Assembly: GCA_900142905.1 (NCBI GenBank)
Contig: FSRV01000003.1
Coordinates: 372,001-436,000, forward strand
Length of the DNA stretch: 64,000 bases
Source of the DNA: Burkholderia sp. GAS332
GTDB taxonomy: Bacteria; Pseudomonadota; Gammaproteobacteria; Burkholderiales; Burkholderiaceae
Reading direction: 5' to 3'
Shown: one piece after another, positions 53,690 through 62,219 of the stretch
How positions within the stretch are numbered: position 1 is the stretch's first letter
Layout: every line of letters starts with the position of its first letter
Position numbers and translations under genes: made by a program
The notes under the pieces: model-generated
The model's input: the letters and a program-made list of their open reading frames with translations, nothing else
Database searches by the model: none
What the model was told of the DNA's origin: nothing

Positions 53690-56005
53690 ATGACTACGAC
53701 TCGGTGGCTCCGCTTACTGTTCTTATGCCTGGGCTGGTGGGCCACTCACTCGTTGGCCGTCGGTCTCGACGCCACCGGGAAACAGACACAACGAGCCCCC
53801 ACCCTGGACCATGTGCACGTATTCGAAGACGTCTCGGGCAAGATGAGATTGGACGACATAGTCACACTGTCCGCCGGAGCCACGCAAGGCTTCCTTCCCA
53901 TGCAACGGAGTCGACTGAAGCCAGGTTTCACCCACTCGGCATGGTGGCTCCGCGTGTCGGTGAGCAACGATGGCTCAACATCCCTTCCGCTCGTGCTCGT
54001 GTTCCAGGACGCGCGCCTCCAGAAAGTGGACTTTTACACCGTGTCCAGTGGCCACTGGACACGTGACGCAATCGATCCTGCCCGCCCCGCATCCGAGTCC
54101 TTTTCATCCCGCTATCCGTTGGTACATTTCACGCTCGCTCCCGCTGAACAGCGCCTTTTTCTCATCCGCGTAGCCAGCGATACCGCACTCACGCTCGAAC
54201 CGAGGCTGTATTCCACAGCGGCATACGACGCGCTGGAGAAACGCGCGGCGCTCTGGGATGGCGGATTGATTGGCGGCACACTTGCACTGGCGTGGTGCGC
54301 GCTGCTCATCGCATATTTTTCCCGCAGTGTCTCGTTTCTCGTCCTGACAGCACTGTGTGCCATGACAGCGCTGTTCGAAGCTGCGGATCGCGGCTATACG
54401 AAGCTATATTTGTGGCCGTTCGCAACCGAGTGGAGTGCGAGAAGTGTGACGGTGCTCGGATGTACTGCCGTGCTGCTGTTCATTGTCTTTATCCTGCGCA
54501 TCTCTCACAGCGAAAAAGCAAACCTGCCAGCACGCTACATACTGTTCGGGTTTGCGTTGCTGGAGTGCGTTGCAGCAATAGGCGCCGCATTCGGCAACCT
54601 GTTCGTGTTCGCGCAAGTCGGCGTGTATGTCAATGCGCTGTTCGGTGTCTTCACGGTGATTATCGCTGCACGCCTCTCGCGTCAGTCGACCCCCACCGCG
54701 CGGATCATGCTGCTCGTCATGATCTTCTCGCTGTTCAGCTTTACGTTGCGCATGCTCGAAACGCTCGGGTCCTTGCCGACAGCTCTCGCCTGGCTGAAGT
54801 CCGACATTCATCCGAACCCCGTCGTTGCAATTATTGGGTTAGCCACGAACCTTATTGTGCTTGCAGCGTGGATCAACCACGTCGGAAAGCAGCGAATAGC
54901 GGCAAGGACCGAACTTGCAGACTGGCAAAGAACCGAACACGACCGACTACGCGAACAGGTTGCGCAGCGCACATTGGAGCTGAACGAAGCATTGCTTTAC
55001 GCCGAGGAGAAAAACCAGCAACTGATCGAAACCTTGGGTTATGTCAGTCATGACCTCCGTGCGCCGCTCGCTACGATTACGGGTTACGCCAGACAGCTAC
55101 GGGATCTGGCGGATTCGAAGCAGGTGCGACCGATCCAGGCAATCGAGCGCAGCGTGAACTATCAACTCGGCCTGATCGACGAACTAGTCGGGTACGCGAA
55201 AACTGAGTTGCAGCCGTTGGATATCGTCCCGGTCGCAACCAACCTGCTTGCACTTCTCGATGACATTGCCGAATACGCGCTCGCACTCTGTGCGCAGTTG
55301 AACAACCAGTTCAACTATCGGGCACTGACGTCGCTGCCCCGTCGACTGACGATCGACGGCCGCCGGTTGCAACAGGTATTGCTCAATCTGCTGTCGAACG
55401 CGTCCAAGTTCACCCGCGACGGCTTCGTCACGATGACGGTGAGCGCGCGCCTGCAGGACGATCAATGGCACATGAGTTTTGAGGTCGCAGATACCGGCGT
55501 CGGCATCGACATCGAGGCGCAGTCGAAACTCTTTACGGCCTTTCGCCAGATACAGGCGGTGAACGGTAGCACTGGCCTCGGCCTGATTATTGCGCAGCGC
55601 ATTGTCAACACAATGGGCGGCGACTTGCGCGTTTCAAGCGCGCCGCATCGTGGCACCTCGTTTTCTTTCGAACTCATCGTTCCATTTGCGGAAGATGAGG
55701 ATGCGTTGCCGTCGAACGTCGTAGAGCATTCTTCCGCCGGTTCTGCTCCTATTCACTCACAACGCAAACACGGGTTCGCCGCTGCCGTTCCTCCAGAGAG
55801 CGATCGCCGGGAACTGGTCGTTCTTGCGAAGGACGGACGCCTGACTGACATAGAGCGATGGATAGAAAACATGATCAACGCTCACCCCACCTGCATCGCG
55901 TTTCTGACTGACATGCGGCATTGCCTCGAAGCGTTGGATTTCGCAGGCATCGAGGCTCTTGCTCTAGCACAGCACGAAATATACGACGTCTCGCGCCCCT
56001 GGTAA
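53690..56005 (+). CDS. 7TMR-DISM sensor histidine kinase
   Basis: 771 residues. A signal peptide (about 1-22) leads to a periplasmic 7TMR-DISM extracellular 2 domain (about 45-175: W-W-L-R-V-S-V-S-N-D-G, typical of carbohydrate-like sensing folds), then seven membrane helices (about 190-395), a coiled linker (400-445), HisKA with H454 in Y-V-S-H-D-L-R-A-P-L, and HATPase boxes N (L-L-N-L-L-S-N-A-S-K-F-T), G1 (V-A-D-T-G-V-G-I) and G2 (G-S-T-G-L-G-L-I-I). About 100 extra C-terminal residues follow, ending in a helical segment of unknown role. ATG 53690 is 7 bases after the regulator stop, so co-translated. Pairs with the AraC-type regulator; signal unknown. Confidence 0.93.
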   Translation: MTTTRWLRLLFLCLGWWATHSLAVGLDATGKQTQRAPTLDHVHVFEDVSGKMRLDDIVTLSAGATQGFLPMQRSRLKPGFTHSAWWLRVSVSNDGSTSLPLVLVFQDARLQKVDFYTVSSGHWTRDAIDPARPASESFSSRYPLVHFTLAPAEQRLFLIRVASDTALTLEPRLYSTAAYDALEKRAALWDGGLIGGTLALAWCALLIAYFSRSVSFLVLTALCAMTALFEAADRGYTKLYLWPFATEWSARSVTVLGCTAVLLFIVFILRISHSEKANLPARYILFGFALLECVAAIGAAFGNLFVFAQVGVYVNALFGVFTVIIAARLSRQSTPTARIMLLVMIFSLFSFTLRMLETLGSLPTALAWLKSDIHPNPVVAIIGLATNLIVLAAWINHVGKQRIAARTELADWQRTEHDRLREQVAQRTLELNEALLYAEEKNQQLIETLGYVSHDLRAPLATITGYARQLRDLADSKQVRPIQAIERSVNYQLGLIDELVGYAKTELQPLDIVPVATNLLALLDDIAEYALALCAQLNNQFNYRALTSLPRRLTIDGRRLQQVLLNLLSNASKFTRDGFVTMTVSARLQDDQWHMSFEVADTGVGIDIEAQSKLFTAFRQIQAVNGSTGLGLIIAQRIVNTMGGDLRVSSAPHRGTSFSFELIVPFAEDEDALPSNVVEHSSAGSAPIHSQRKHGFAAAVPPESDRRELVVLAKDGRLTDIERWIENMINAHPTCIAFLTDMRHCLEALDFAGIEALALAQHEIYDVSRPW

Positions 56006-56342
56006 TGGAGCCTGGCTGTTTTCAAGCTAGTGCAACTTTCGGCCGATATCCTCGAAACACTCCCGCGCAACGCAACGAAGAGAGACACGCCACTGAAGCG
56101 TGCGACGCTCACCGGGGAAAAATGAGGCGGCGGCCGGACGGCTGTCGCTCTTTGACAAACGGGCCGGCCGAGCAGGCTGCCAAGAAAACGGAGTAGCAGA
56201 AGATGGTGTGAACAACGGGCCCTATCGGCCGCTTGCGCCCTTGGCTGAATAGCTAGGTACGCGATCCTGTAAAAAAACAAAGTTGCCGTAGGGACCTGTC
56301 AGATGCGATGAAGTCCTGCGGACGCCTAGCTGGGGCACCTGT
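56006..56342. other. No gene recognised (between convergent genes)
   Basis: The region between the kinase and the convergent lipoprotein gene has no supported frame. A terminator would be expected here, but none with a clear stem and T-run was seen. Confidence 0.35.
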
Positions 56343-56852
56343 TTACCTCGCAGCCTGCGGTGAATTAAGTCTACGTTGAATTTCGTTGAGAATTCCCCTT
56401 TCAATATTTCCGTTCGAATATGATTGTTGCCATTGATACTGATACGGAAAAACGTGGCTACCGTTGCCTGTTCTAACCTGCATCGCGAAACTGGTGTTCA
56501 CCCGGACGATTGTTTTCCCATCCTCCTGACGCGTCGCAAAGATGTTGAATTTTGCATTGCGATTGACTATCTGGTCCGAGACTCCCATCACCGAGCCGCG
56601 ATATCCCTCATTTGCATCACCCGGGGAATAAGAAACTCCGTTTATGGCAATCAGACCACTTGCTTTTTCGAGAGTGGTCACCGGTAAATTTTTATCGGCG
56701 ATGCTGCCAATTACGGCAGTCCACACTTGATCGAAGGGAGCGCCGTACGTTCGACTTTTCTCGACACTCATTGAGACGGGAGCCATGCCCTGCGTGACGC
56801 AACCAGTTAATCCGGCGAGAACGAGCGCAGCCATGGCAGTCTTGATTTTCAT
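56343..56852 (-). CDS. Small exported lipoprotein
   Basis: 169 residues. Signal M-K-I-K-T-A-M-A-A-L-V-L-A-G with lipobox L-T-G-C (Cys 18), so probably an outer-membrane lipoprotein (no Asp at +2). The mature part has V-W-T-A-V-I-G-S-I-A-D-K-N-L-P-V-T-T-L-E-K-A-S-G-L-I-A (similar in layout to the helix-strand start of BamC/DUF3576-like domains) and a C-terminal strand-rich part with F-N-I-F-A-T-R-Q-E-D-G-K-T-I-V-R-V-N. GGGGTGAAC precedes ATG 56852. Single gene, function unknown. Confidence 0.75.
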   Translation of the reverse strand: MKIKTAMAALVLAGLTGCVTQGMAPVSMSVEKSRTYGAPFDQVWTAVIGSIADKNLPVTTLEKASGLIAINGVSYSPGDANEGYRGSVMGVSDQIVNRNAKFNIFATRQEDGKTIVRVNTSFAMQVRTGNGSHVFPYQYQWQQSYSNGNIERGILNEIQRRLNSPQAAR

Positions 56853-57449
56853 AGTTCACCCCGTTTACATTGTTTATTGATATTCCCGTGCGCGCATGGG
56901 CACAACCGGGCAAGGACTAGCGGATATAAGTTCGCACTCTGAGCACATGCCGAATTGGTTAGGCACAGACGAGCGTGCTGCACGGATCGTGCCAAGCCTA
57001 GAGGGCTGGCGCGCCGTTTGGCGTAACGCGGCGGGATTTTTGTTCTATATCGCCGCTCCTGTCCAAAGTGTCTCTGGTATGAGACATCACGCCCCGAACT
57101 ATATCCCGCCGCACCGGCACCGCCACCGCTTATCAAGCGGTTGATTTGGCTCATCTCTCATGACCTGCGGGGGCTTGCTGAGGCCGAAACAATGCTCTTC
57201 CGAGACGTTTCATTTCAGAAACATCGGCTCTCGGAAAGCTACATTCCTCGGGGACGAGCGACGAATGGAGTCTCAAGGGCACTCCGTCGAGTGATATGTG
57301 GGCTCATCCAAAATGCTGACATATTTACCATGTCACGAGCCGCGTCCGAATGGCCTCTGGCCCCGAAGAAGCCAGCTGCAAATCAAAGGGACGAGCACGA
57401 CCCGCACTGGCTTTGTCGCGTTGCCGAGGTGGTCGCGTAAAATTGGGAG
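56853..57449. other. No gene recognised
   Basis: About 600 bases with only unsupported short frames. The left end of the IS6-family element should lie in the last 50 bases or so, but its terminal repeat was not matched at the other side. Confidence 0.4.
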
Positions 57450-58223
57450 ATGAAAAAGACGAAGTCTCTCTATTACGGGCATCGCTTCCCGGCTGTGGTG
57501 ATCAGTTGTGCCGTTCGTTGGTACTTTCGATTTCAGTTGAGCTTGCGCGACATTGAAGAGTTGCTGTTCGAGCGTGGCATCGTGGTGAGTTACGAATCCG
57601 TGCGCCGCTGGTGCGATAAATTCGGCACCGGGTTCGCGCATCGCGTCAAGGCAGCCCGGCGCAAACCGGGCAGTACCTGGCATCTCGATGAGTTGTTCGT
57701 GATGCTGCGCGGTGAACCTTATGTGCTGTGGCGAGCCGTTGACGAGCACGGCTCCGAACTCGATATCCTGCTGCAGAAGCGGCGCGACACGTCCGCAGCC
57801 AAACGATTCTTCAGGCGCGTGCTTTGTTCGTGCCCGACGCCGCGCAAGATTGTCACTGACCAGCTGCGCAGTTATCCGGCCGCGAAGTCCCGCATCCCGG
57901 AGTTGGCGAATATCAAACACGTGTTCGTCAAGGCTGCAGCCCGCGTGAGCAATCGGGCCGAAAATAGCCATCAACCTACGCGTGAACGTGAGAGGCGCTT
58001 TCGCGGGTTTCGCGACCCTAGGCGCACCCAGGCGTTTCTCGCGAACTTCGGACCGATCCGGCAGCACTTCGCGCTCAAGCGACATTTGCTGCGCGCGTCT
58101 CTCTACGCAAACAACTCACTCGACGTTTTGACGCGTGGCATCGTTTCACCGAGCTTACCCAAATTCCGTCCTGCCTCTAAGGAAAGCTCCATCCATCGCA
58201 CTTCTGCGGCGCGATCACTTTAA
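57450..58223 (+). CDS. IS6-family transposase
   Basis: 257 residues, slightly longer than usual IS6 transposases (about 235). N terminus G-H-R-F-P-A-V-V-I-S-C-A-V-R-W-Y-F-R-F-Q-L-S-L-R-D-I-E-E-L-L-F-E-R-G-I-V-V-S-Y-E-S-V-R-R-W gives the helix-turn-helix. DDE: D80 in W-H-L-D-E-L-F-V, D137 in I-V-T-D-Q-L-R-S-Y, E171 in N-R-A-E-N-S-H-Q-P-T-R-E-R-E-R-R. IS6 transposition is replicative. It appears intact. Terminal repeats were not confirmed; the last ~20 residues may come from flanking DNA. Confidence 0.9.
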   Translation: MKKTKSLYYGHRFPAVVISCAVRWYFRFQLSLRDIEELLFERGIVVSYESVRRWCDKFGTGFAHRVKAARRKPGSTWHLDELFVMLRGEPYVLWRAVDEHGSELDILLQKRRDTSAAKRFFRRVLCSCPTPRKIVTDQLRSYPAAKSRIPELANIKHVFVKAAARVSNRAENSHQPTRERERRFRGFRDPRRTQAFLANFGPIRQHFALKRHLLRASLYANNSLDVLTRGIVSPSLPKFRPASKESSIHRTSAARSL

Positions 58224-58263
58224 TGTGACACCCATTAGCGGGCCAAAATCAAGGAACAAAATT

Positions 58264-58323
58264 ACCCATCGAGAAGTACGGTGTTGATGCTTTGTGACAT
58301 CACCGCCGTACTTCTCGATGGGT
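58264..58323. repeat. 18-bp perfect inverted repeat (strong hairpin)
   Basis: ACCCATCGAGAAGTACGG at 58264-58281 and its exact complement at 58306-58323, with a 24-base loop whose edges (GGTG/CACC) extend pairing imperfectly. No T-run follows on either strand. It sits 41 bases after the IS6 transposase stop. Confidence 0.85.
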
Positions 58324-58671
58324 CTGCAAAGCTCTTTCACGCCGCTTGCGGGTTCGAATCGCGCCCAGGTTTTCGTTCGGGTGGCTGCGAACTGGATCGC
58401 GCCAGACACCCATCTGGATCAAGCAGGTGCGACACCGCCCGCAACTGCCCTGGCGGCCCAGGCCGCCCCAGAAAACCGTCGGTTCCAGACCGTGTCCAGA
58501 GGCGAGACAAAAGCAATGGCTATCTCACGAAATGTGAGCGCCAGTCCTGATGTGGCTCACGGCCTGGGCGACCCAGTTATCCGCAAACAGAGGCGACGCA
58601 AGACAGGCGTCCAATCAAAGCCATGGCTGCAGGCCAGTCACGTTACTGGCTCGCCCGCTTGCGCCGAACCT
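58324..58671. other. No gene recognised
   Basis: A long plus-strand frame crosses this area but runs antisense into the IS110 transposase and has no domain. G-G-G-T-T-C-G-A-A-T-C at 58348 resembles a tRNA T-loop, but no tRNA fold could be completed. Confidence 0.4.
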
Positions 58672-59685
58672 TTAAGCAAAGCATCGCGTCACATCAAACG
58701 GTTGCTGCTCGCGCAGCATGTAGTAACAGGCTCGCGCAAGTTTGTGGGCCACGGCCTTGAGCGCGACGATCCGGTTGGTCGTGCGCTGCTTGCGTTCATA
58801 GAAACGCCGTGCCGGCGCGCATTGCCTCAATGCAAAGTTCGCCGCCTCGATGAAGGCCCACGCGAGGTATGCGTTGCCATTGCGGGTGTTGCCTTCGCCT
58901 TTCTTCCTGCCGTTGCTTTGCCGCACGCTATCGACACAGCGACAGTACGAGCTGAACTGACCCACGCCCGCAAACCGTTTCACCGTCCCGGTCTCCAGCA
59001 TGATCACCGTCGCAAGCGTCTCACCAATCCCGGGCACTGTCTTCAGCAGGCGGTAGTCGGCTCGTAGTTTGACGCACTCGGCTAGCCGTTTCTCGAGGAT
59101 CGCAATCTGCTGCTGCAGTGTTTCGCAGATCGCGAGATTGGCCTTGAGTGCCAGCGCGACGTCTGGCGGCAACCCGAGGGCGTTCACCTGATCGGCGGTC
59201 ATTCGCTTGACCTGGGCGCAGCCTGGCCGCGCACCGGTGTGACGGGCAACGAGGTTCTCGATCGATACCACCTGGGCCGTACAGCATCGCACGAGCTGGA
59301 TCCGCTTGCGCGCCAGATCGCGTGCGGCCCGTTGCTCGCGGGGATAGATATAGCCTTCAGGCAGCAGTCCCAGACGCAGCAGCTGTGCCAGATAGGCAGC
59401 ATCGGCGGCATCCCCGCTGTGTTTCAGTCCTTCGTAGCGCTTGATCGCCGCAACGTGCGCCAGATGCACGCGGTATCCAGCGTCCATCAGGCCATCTACC
59501 AGCCAGTACCAGTTGTAGGTCGATTCCACAACCACGCCCGCAAAATCTTCGCGGTGAGGCACCAGCGCCGCGAGGATTGCGCCGAGCTCATTCGGCAGGC
59601 GACGTTGCAGTACGATCCGGTCTTCGGCGTCACTGACCACGACCACACTGTTGTTCGAGTGCAGGTCTATTCCACAGAACTTCAT
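58672..59685 (-). CDS. IS110-family transposase
   Basis: 337 residues, complete. DEDD domain: M-K-F-C-G-I-D-L-H-S-N-N (first Asp), V-V-V-E-S-T-Y-N-W-Y-W (Glu) and K-H-S-G-D-A-A-D-A-A-Y-L (Asp pair). The C-terminal part has L-K-T-V-P-G-I-G-E-T-L-A-T-V-I-M-L-E-T-G and R-K-K-G-E-G-N-T-R-N-G-N-A-Y-L. It belongs to a different subgroup from the copy at 49-50 kb. ATG 59685 follows GGAGG by 5 bases. Element boundaries are not defined because this family has no clear terminal repeats. Confidence 0.92.
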   Translation of the reverse strand: MKFCGIDLHSNNSVVVVSDAEDRIVLQRRLPNELGAILAALVPHREDFAGVVVESTYNWYWLVDGLMDAGYRVHLAHVAAIKRYEGLKHSGDAADAAYLAQLLRLGLLPEGYIYPREQRAARDLARKRIQLVRCCTAQVVSIENLVARHTGARPGCAQVKRMTADQVNALGLPPDVALALKANLAICETLQQQIAILEKRLAECVKLRADYRLLKTVPGIGETLATVIMLETGTVKRFAGVGQFSSYCRCVDSVRQSNGRKKGEGNTRNGNAYLAWAFIEAANFALRQCAPARRFYERKQRTTNRIVALKAVAHKLARACYYMLREQQPFDVTRCFA

Positions 59686-59957
59686 GTCGGCCTCCGTCAG
59701 GTCAAAGGGTTTGCTTGACCTTGACCTCGACTCTACCCCTCGGCCGCTCGCCGCGAGGCCTTGGCCCGCTACATGATTATCAAAGCCCTCGCACAACGAT
59801 TTGCGAACGCCGATATCCTTTACCGCTCACTGCGGGCAGTCGGTATTGTCAGGATTGATAGGGATGTCCCAGCGACACTGAGGAGACAGTCAGGCCTCAC
59901 TGAAGCGAACGCCAAGGCGACAAAAGCCCGGGTGAGCACGCACCGATTATGCAAACG
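59686..59957. other. No gene recognised
   Basis: Spacer between the IS110 gene and the next secreted protein; probably contains the IS110 end. Confidence 0.3.
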
Positions 59958-60431
59958 CTAGGGCAACCACGAAAGGTTTTTACAACTCCATATTTTGGAT
60001 AGGCGTTCGTCACACGGAGCCATACACTGTTTCAGGGCAGCCGCATTGCCATTGATCGGGAAATATTTGCATTTGTCGGCACAAGCGTGCACCTTCGGAT
60101 CAGTCGCGATGAACTGTTCGTCCGTCGAACCACGCTTGGTGGCCGCATCGATATCCTTCACTCTCATAAAGGCGAGGCGACGATCAAGATAATGGTGCAA
60201 GCGCTGAAGGCGGGTTTGCGCGGTCGCCGCCGTCCGCCTGTGAAAATCGCTTGTCGCCGGGTTACTGGCGGCCGTAGCTGCGGCGCTTTCCCAAGCCGCT
60301 TCGTGTTCTTCCGTGCCGACACAATATGCGGCGTGGAGATCAGTTTCGGAGGGTGTAGACAACGGCACCGCGGCGTGCCCCGACAGTGAGTGAACAACTA
60401 TTGCCCCCACAATTAGATCTCTAATGGACAT
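59958..60431 (-). CDS. Small secreted Cys-containing hypothetical protein
   Basis: 157 residues from ATG 60431, which follows AGAGG by 6 bases. A short signal peptide (M-S-I-R-D-L-I-V-G-A-I-V-V-H-S-L-S-G-H-A-A, cleavage after H-A-A) predicts export. The mature protein is helical and Ala-rich in the middle and has six Cys: one near the start (A-A-Y-C-V-G) and C-A-D-K-C-K-Y, Q-C-M-A-P-C-D and W-S-C-K in the last third, which could form disulphides in the periplasm. I do not recognise a family. The upstream in-frame codons lack a start signal. Confidence 0.6.
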   Translation of the reverse strand: MSIRDLIVGAIVVHSLSGHAAVPLSTPSETDLHAAYCVGTEEHEAAWESAAATAASNPATSDFHRRTAATAQTRLQRLHHYLDRRLAFMRVKDIDAATKRGSTDEQFIATDPKVHACADKCKYFPINGNAAALKQCMAPCDERLSKIWSCKNLSWLP

Positions 60432-60454
60432 TTCTGGCCTCTTATTATGGCTGT

Positions 60455-60849
60455 TTAAGCCGTTTTCGCTGGCAATATGATAGTCGAGAGAAGCCGTAGG
60501 TTGACCATGTGGCCGGACTCGAGTTTGCAGACTTGACACGCGTTGTCGACTGTCATGTCGAACGTTTCAAAATGGCCGGACGACAATGACCCACGGGGAT
60601 CGATGCATAGGTAACCGGTCCATTGGCGGATCGCTCGATTGCCGTCAATCTTGGTCCACCAGTCGAATGTCCTTTCCCTGGCCGAACCAGGAAATTCACC
60701 TCTGACAGATGACACACGACCAGGATCTGGCTTGAACTTCCGTACATCGACCCTGAAGGGATTGTCTCGTCAACCGAGTATGACGTAACGACGTGAACGA
60801 CCGCGCTGTTCGATGTCGCGACCACGCAATCTGCGTCGAAAGACCCCAC
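60455..60849 (-). pseudogene. Hypothetical gene downstream of the glycosyltransferase, frameshifted
   Basis: Starting 3 bases after the glycosyltransferase stop, GTG 60849 opens S-F-D-A-D-C-V-V-A-T-S-N-S-A-V-V-H-V-V-T-S-Y-S-V-D-E-T. After about 45 residues the coherent reading moves to another frame: S-A-R-E-R-T-F-D-W-W-T-K-I-D-G-N-R-A-I-R-Q-W-T-G-Y-L-C-I-D, ending at 60455. One indel near 60710 would join the halves. Function unknown. Confidence 0.4.
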
Positions 60850-60852
60850 GCG

Positions 60853-62085
60853 TCACGCCAAACCCTGCAACACCTCAAGCTGTCGAGGCAAACAAATCGC
60901 GCGCAAATCGAATCGTTCACGTACCGTCTGCATCGCAGCACGACCCAGGCGTTGCCGCAACTCGATATCCCCGCAAACACGCGCGACTGCATCCACCAGC
61001 TCCTCTGCGGAGAAAAAATCCACCATCAAGCCGTTGCGCCCGTCGTCGATCACGTCTTCGACCGGCGCGGTTCGGGAGCCGATGACCGCCGCCCCACTCC
61101 CCATCGCCTCCAGCATCGACCACGATAGAACGAATGGATACGTCAGATAAACGTGCGCGGTGGAAATTTGCAGAACGCGCAAATAATCGATGTAAGCAAT
61201 CCGCCCCATGAAGTGCACGCGCGACATATCCAGTTGCGGCTTGATTTCGGCGAGATACTTGTCGCGGTACGTCCCCGCCTCCGGTGGCCTGCCATACGAG
61301 ACCTTGTTGCCTCCAACGATCAGCACGTGAGCCTGCGGCAGCCGACGCAGCAGTGCCGGCAATGCCCGCATGAAGATGTGGAAGCCACGGTAAGGCTCGA
61401 GGTTGCGGCTGACATACGTAATGACCTGATCCGCCTTCGTCAGCGTCAACGATTTATCCGGCAGATGCACCCGCGCCGCCGCATCCGGTTTGACGATATT
61501 GAGGTCGATCCCGTCGTGTATGACGGACATCCGCTCTTGAAACAGCGCCGGGTAACGGGACTGTTGCCAGGACGTCGGGCTAATACCCGCATCGGCAGCG
61601 ACAAGGCTGACCAGTTGCGGCATGTTTTCGGTACGAATTCGAAACCCGTCCGGATCGGAGTCGGGAAATTCTGGATCGTAGGCGTAATCCTGGCCGTCGC
61701 GATTGAAATAGAACTCGCAGTAGTTGATCACCCGCGCATCTGGAAACACGTCTTTGACATGGAGCATTTCGCCCCATCCGGGATGACCATAGACCACGTC
61801 CGGGGAAAAACCCTCGCTTCGAAGCCGCTTCAGGCAAACGGCTGCGGCGCGGCCACGGCGCAGCGCATTCGCGGCGCTCCACAGATCTCGCGAAATCCTG
61901 TTGTGCGGTGTCGGGTCGAAGTCGTAGCCGTAAAACCTCACGCCGGGAATCGCGCGACGGACATTGATCAGAATCCGTTTTTTTTCACCGATCGCAACCA
62001 CATCGTTGGCCGGATCCTGACCCAAGTGAAACAGGAGATGCCGGAACTGGCCCGGCAGGTTTTGATGAATAAAAAGTATTTTCAA
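60853..62085 (-). CDS. GT4-type glycosyltransferase
   Basis: 410 residues, a GT-B fold retaining glycosyltransferase of family 4. N-terminal domain: M-K-I-L-F-I-H-Q-N-L-P-G-Q-F-R-H-L and D-V-V-Y-G-H-P-G-W-G-E. C-terminal nucleotide-sugar domain: V-I-T-Y-V-S-R-N-L-E-P-Y-R-G-F-H-I-F, H-V-L-I-V-G-G, then the E-x7-E-like motif region S-W-S-M-L-E-A-M-G-S-G-A-A-V-I-G-S, I-D-D-G-R-N-G-L-M-V. The N-Q-N-x-P-G-Q-F-R-H start is typical of a subgroup found beside secreted giant proteins. It follows the RTX-repeat gene by 134 bases on the same strand; glycosylation of that protein or of an exopolysaccharide is possible but unproven. Confidence 0.88.
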   Translation of the reverse strand: MKILFIHQNLPGQFRHLLFHLGQDPANDVVAIGEKKRILINVRRAIPGVRFYGYDFDPTPHNRISRDLWSAANALRRGRAAAVCLKRLRSEGFSPDVVYGHPGWGEMLHVKDVFPDARVINYCEFYFNRDGQDYAYDPEFPDSDPDGFRIRTENMPQLVSLVAADAGISPTSWQQSRYPALFQERMSVIHDGIDLNIVKPDAAARVHLPDKSLTLTKADQVITYVSRNLEPYRGFHIFMRALPALLRRLPQAHVLIVGGNKVSYGRPPEAGTYRDKYLAEIKPQLDMSRVHFMGRIAYIDYLRVLQISTAHVYLTYPFVLSWSMLEAMGSGAAVIGSRTAPVEDVIDDGRNGLMVDFFSAEELVDAVARVCGDIELRQRLGRAAMQTVRERFDLRAICLPRQLEVLQGLA

Positions 62086-62219
62086 CGCGATGTTGCCATG
62101 TATGTTGAATGCATGCTGACGCAGCCGGCAAGCCGCATCAAGCGGCCAGCCGGCTGAACTGCGCTTTCAATCCGCTATCGCTCTTTTTCATGCGCGACAG
62201 GTTGTTCTCCGCCACGGAT
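62086..62219. other. Spacer; no feature recognised
   Basis: 134 bases between the RTX-type gene and the glycosyltransferase gene. Confidence 0.3.

Noticed and set aside
58345..58375. tRNA-like T-loop (GGGTTCGAATC)
   Set aside because: The T-stem has a mismatch and no acceptor, D or anticodon arms can be folded around it.
58294..59067. 257-residue plus-strand open frame
   Set aside because: Its second half is antisense to the IS110 transposase and no part resembles a known protein.
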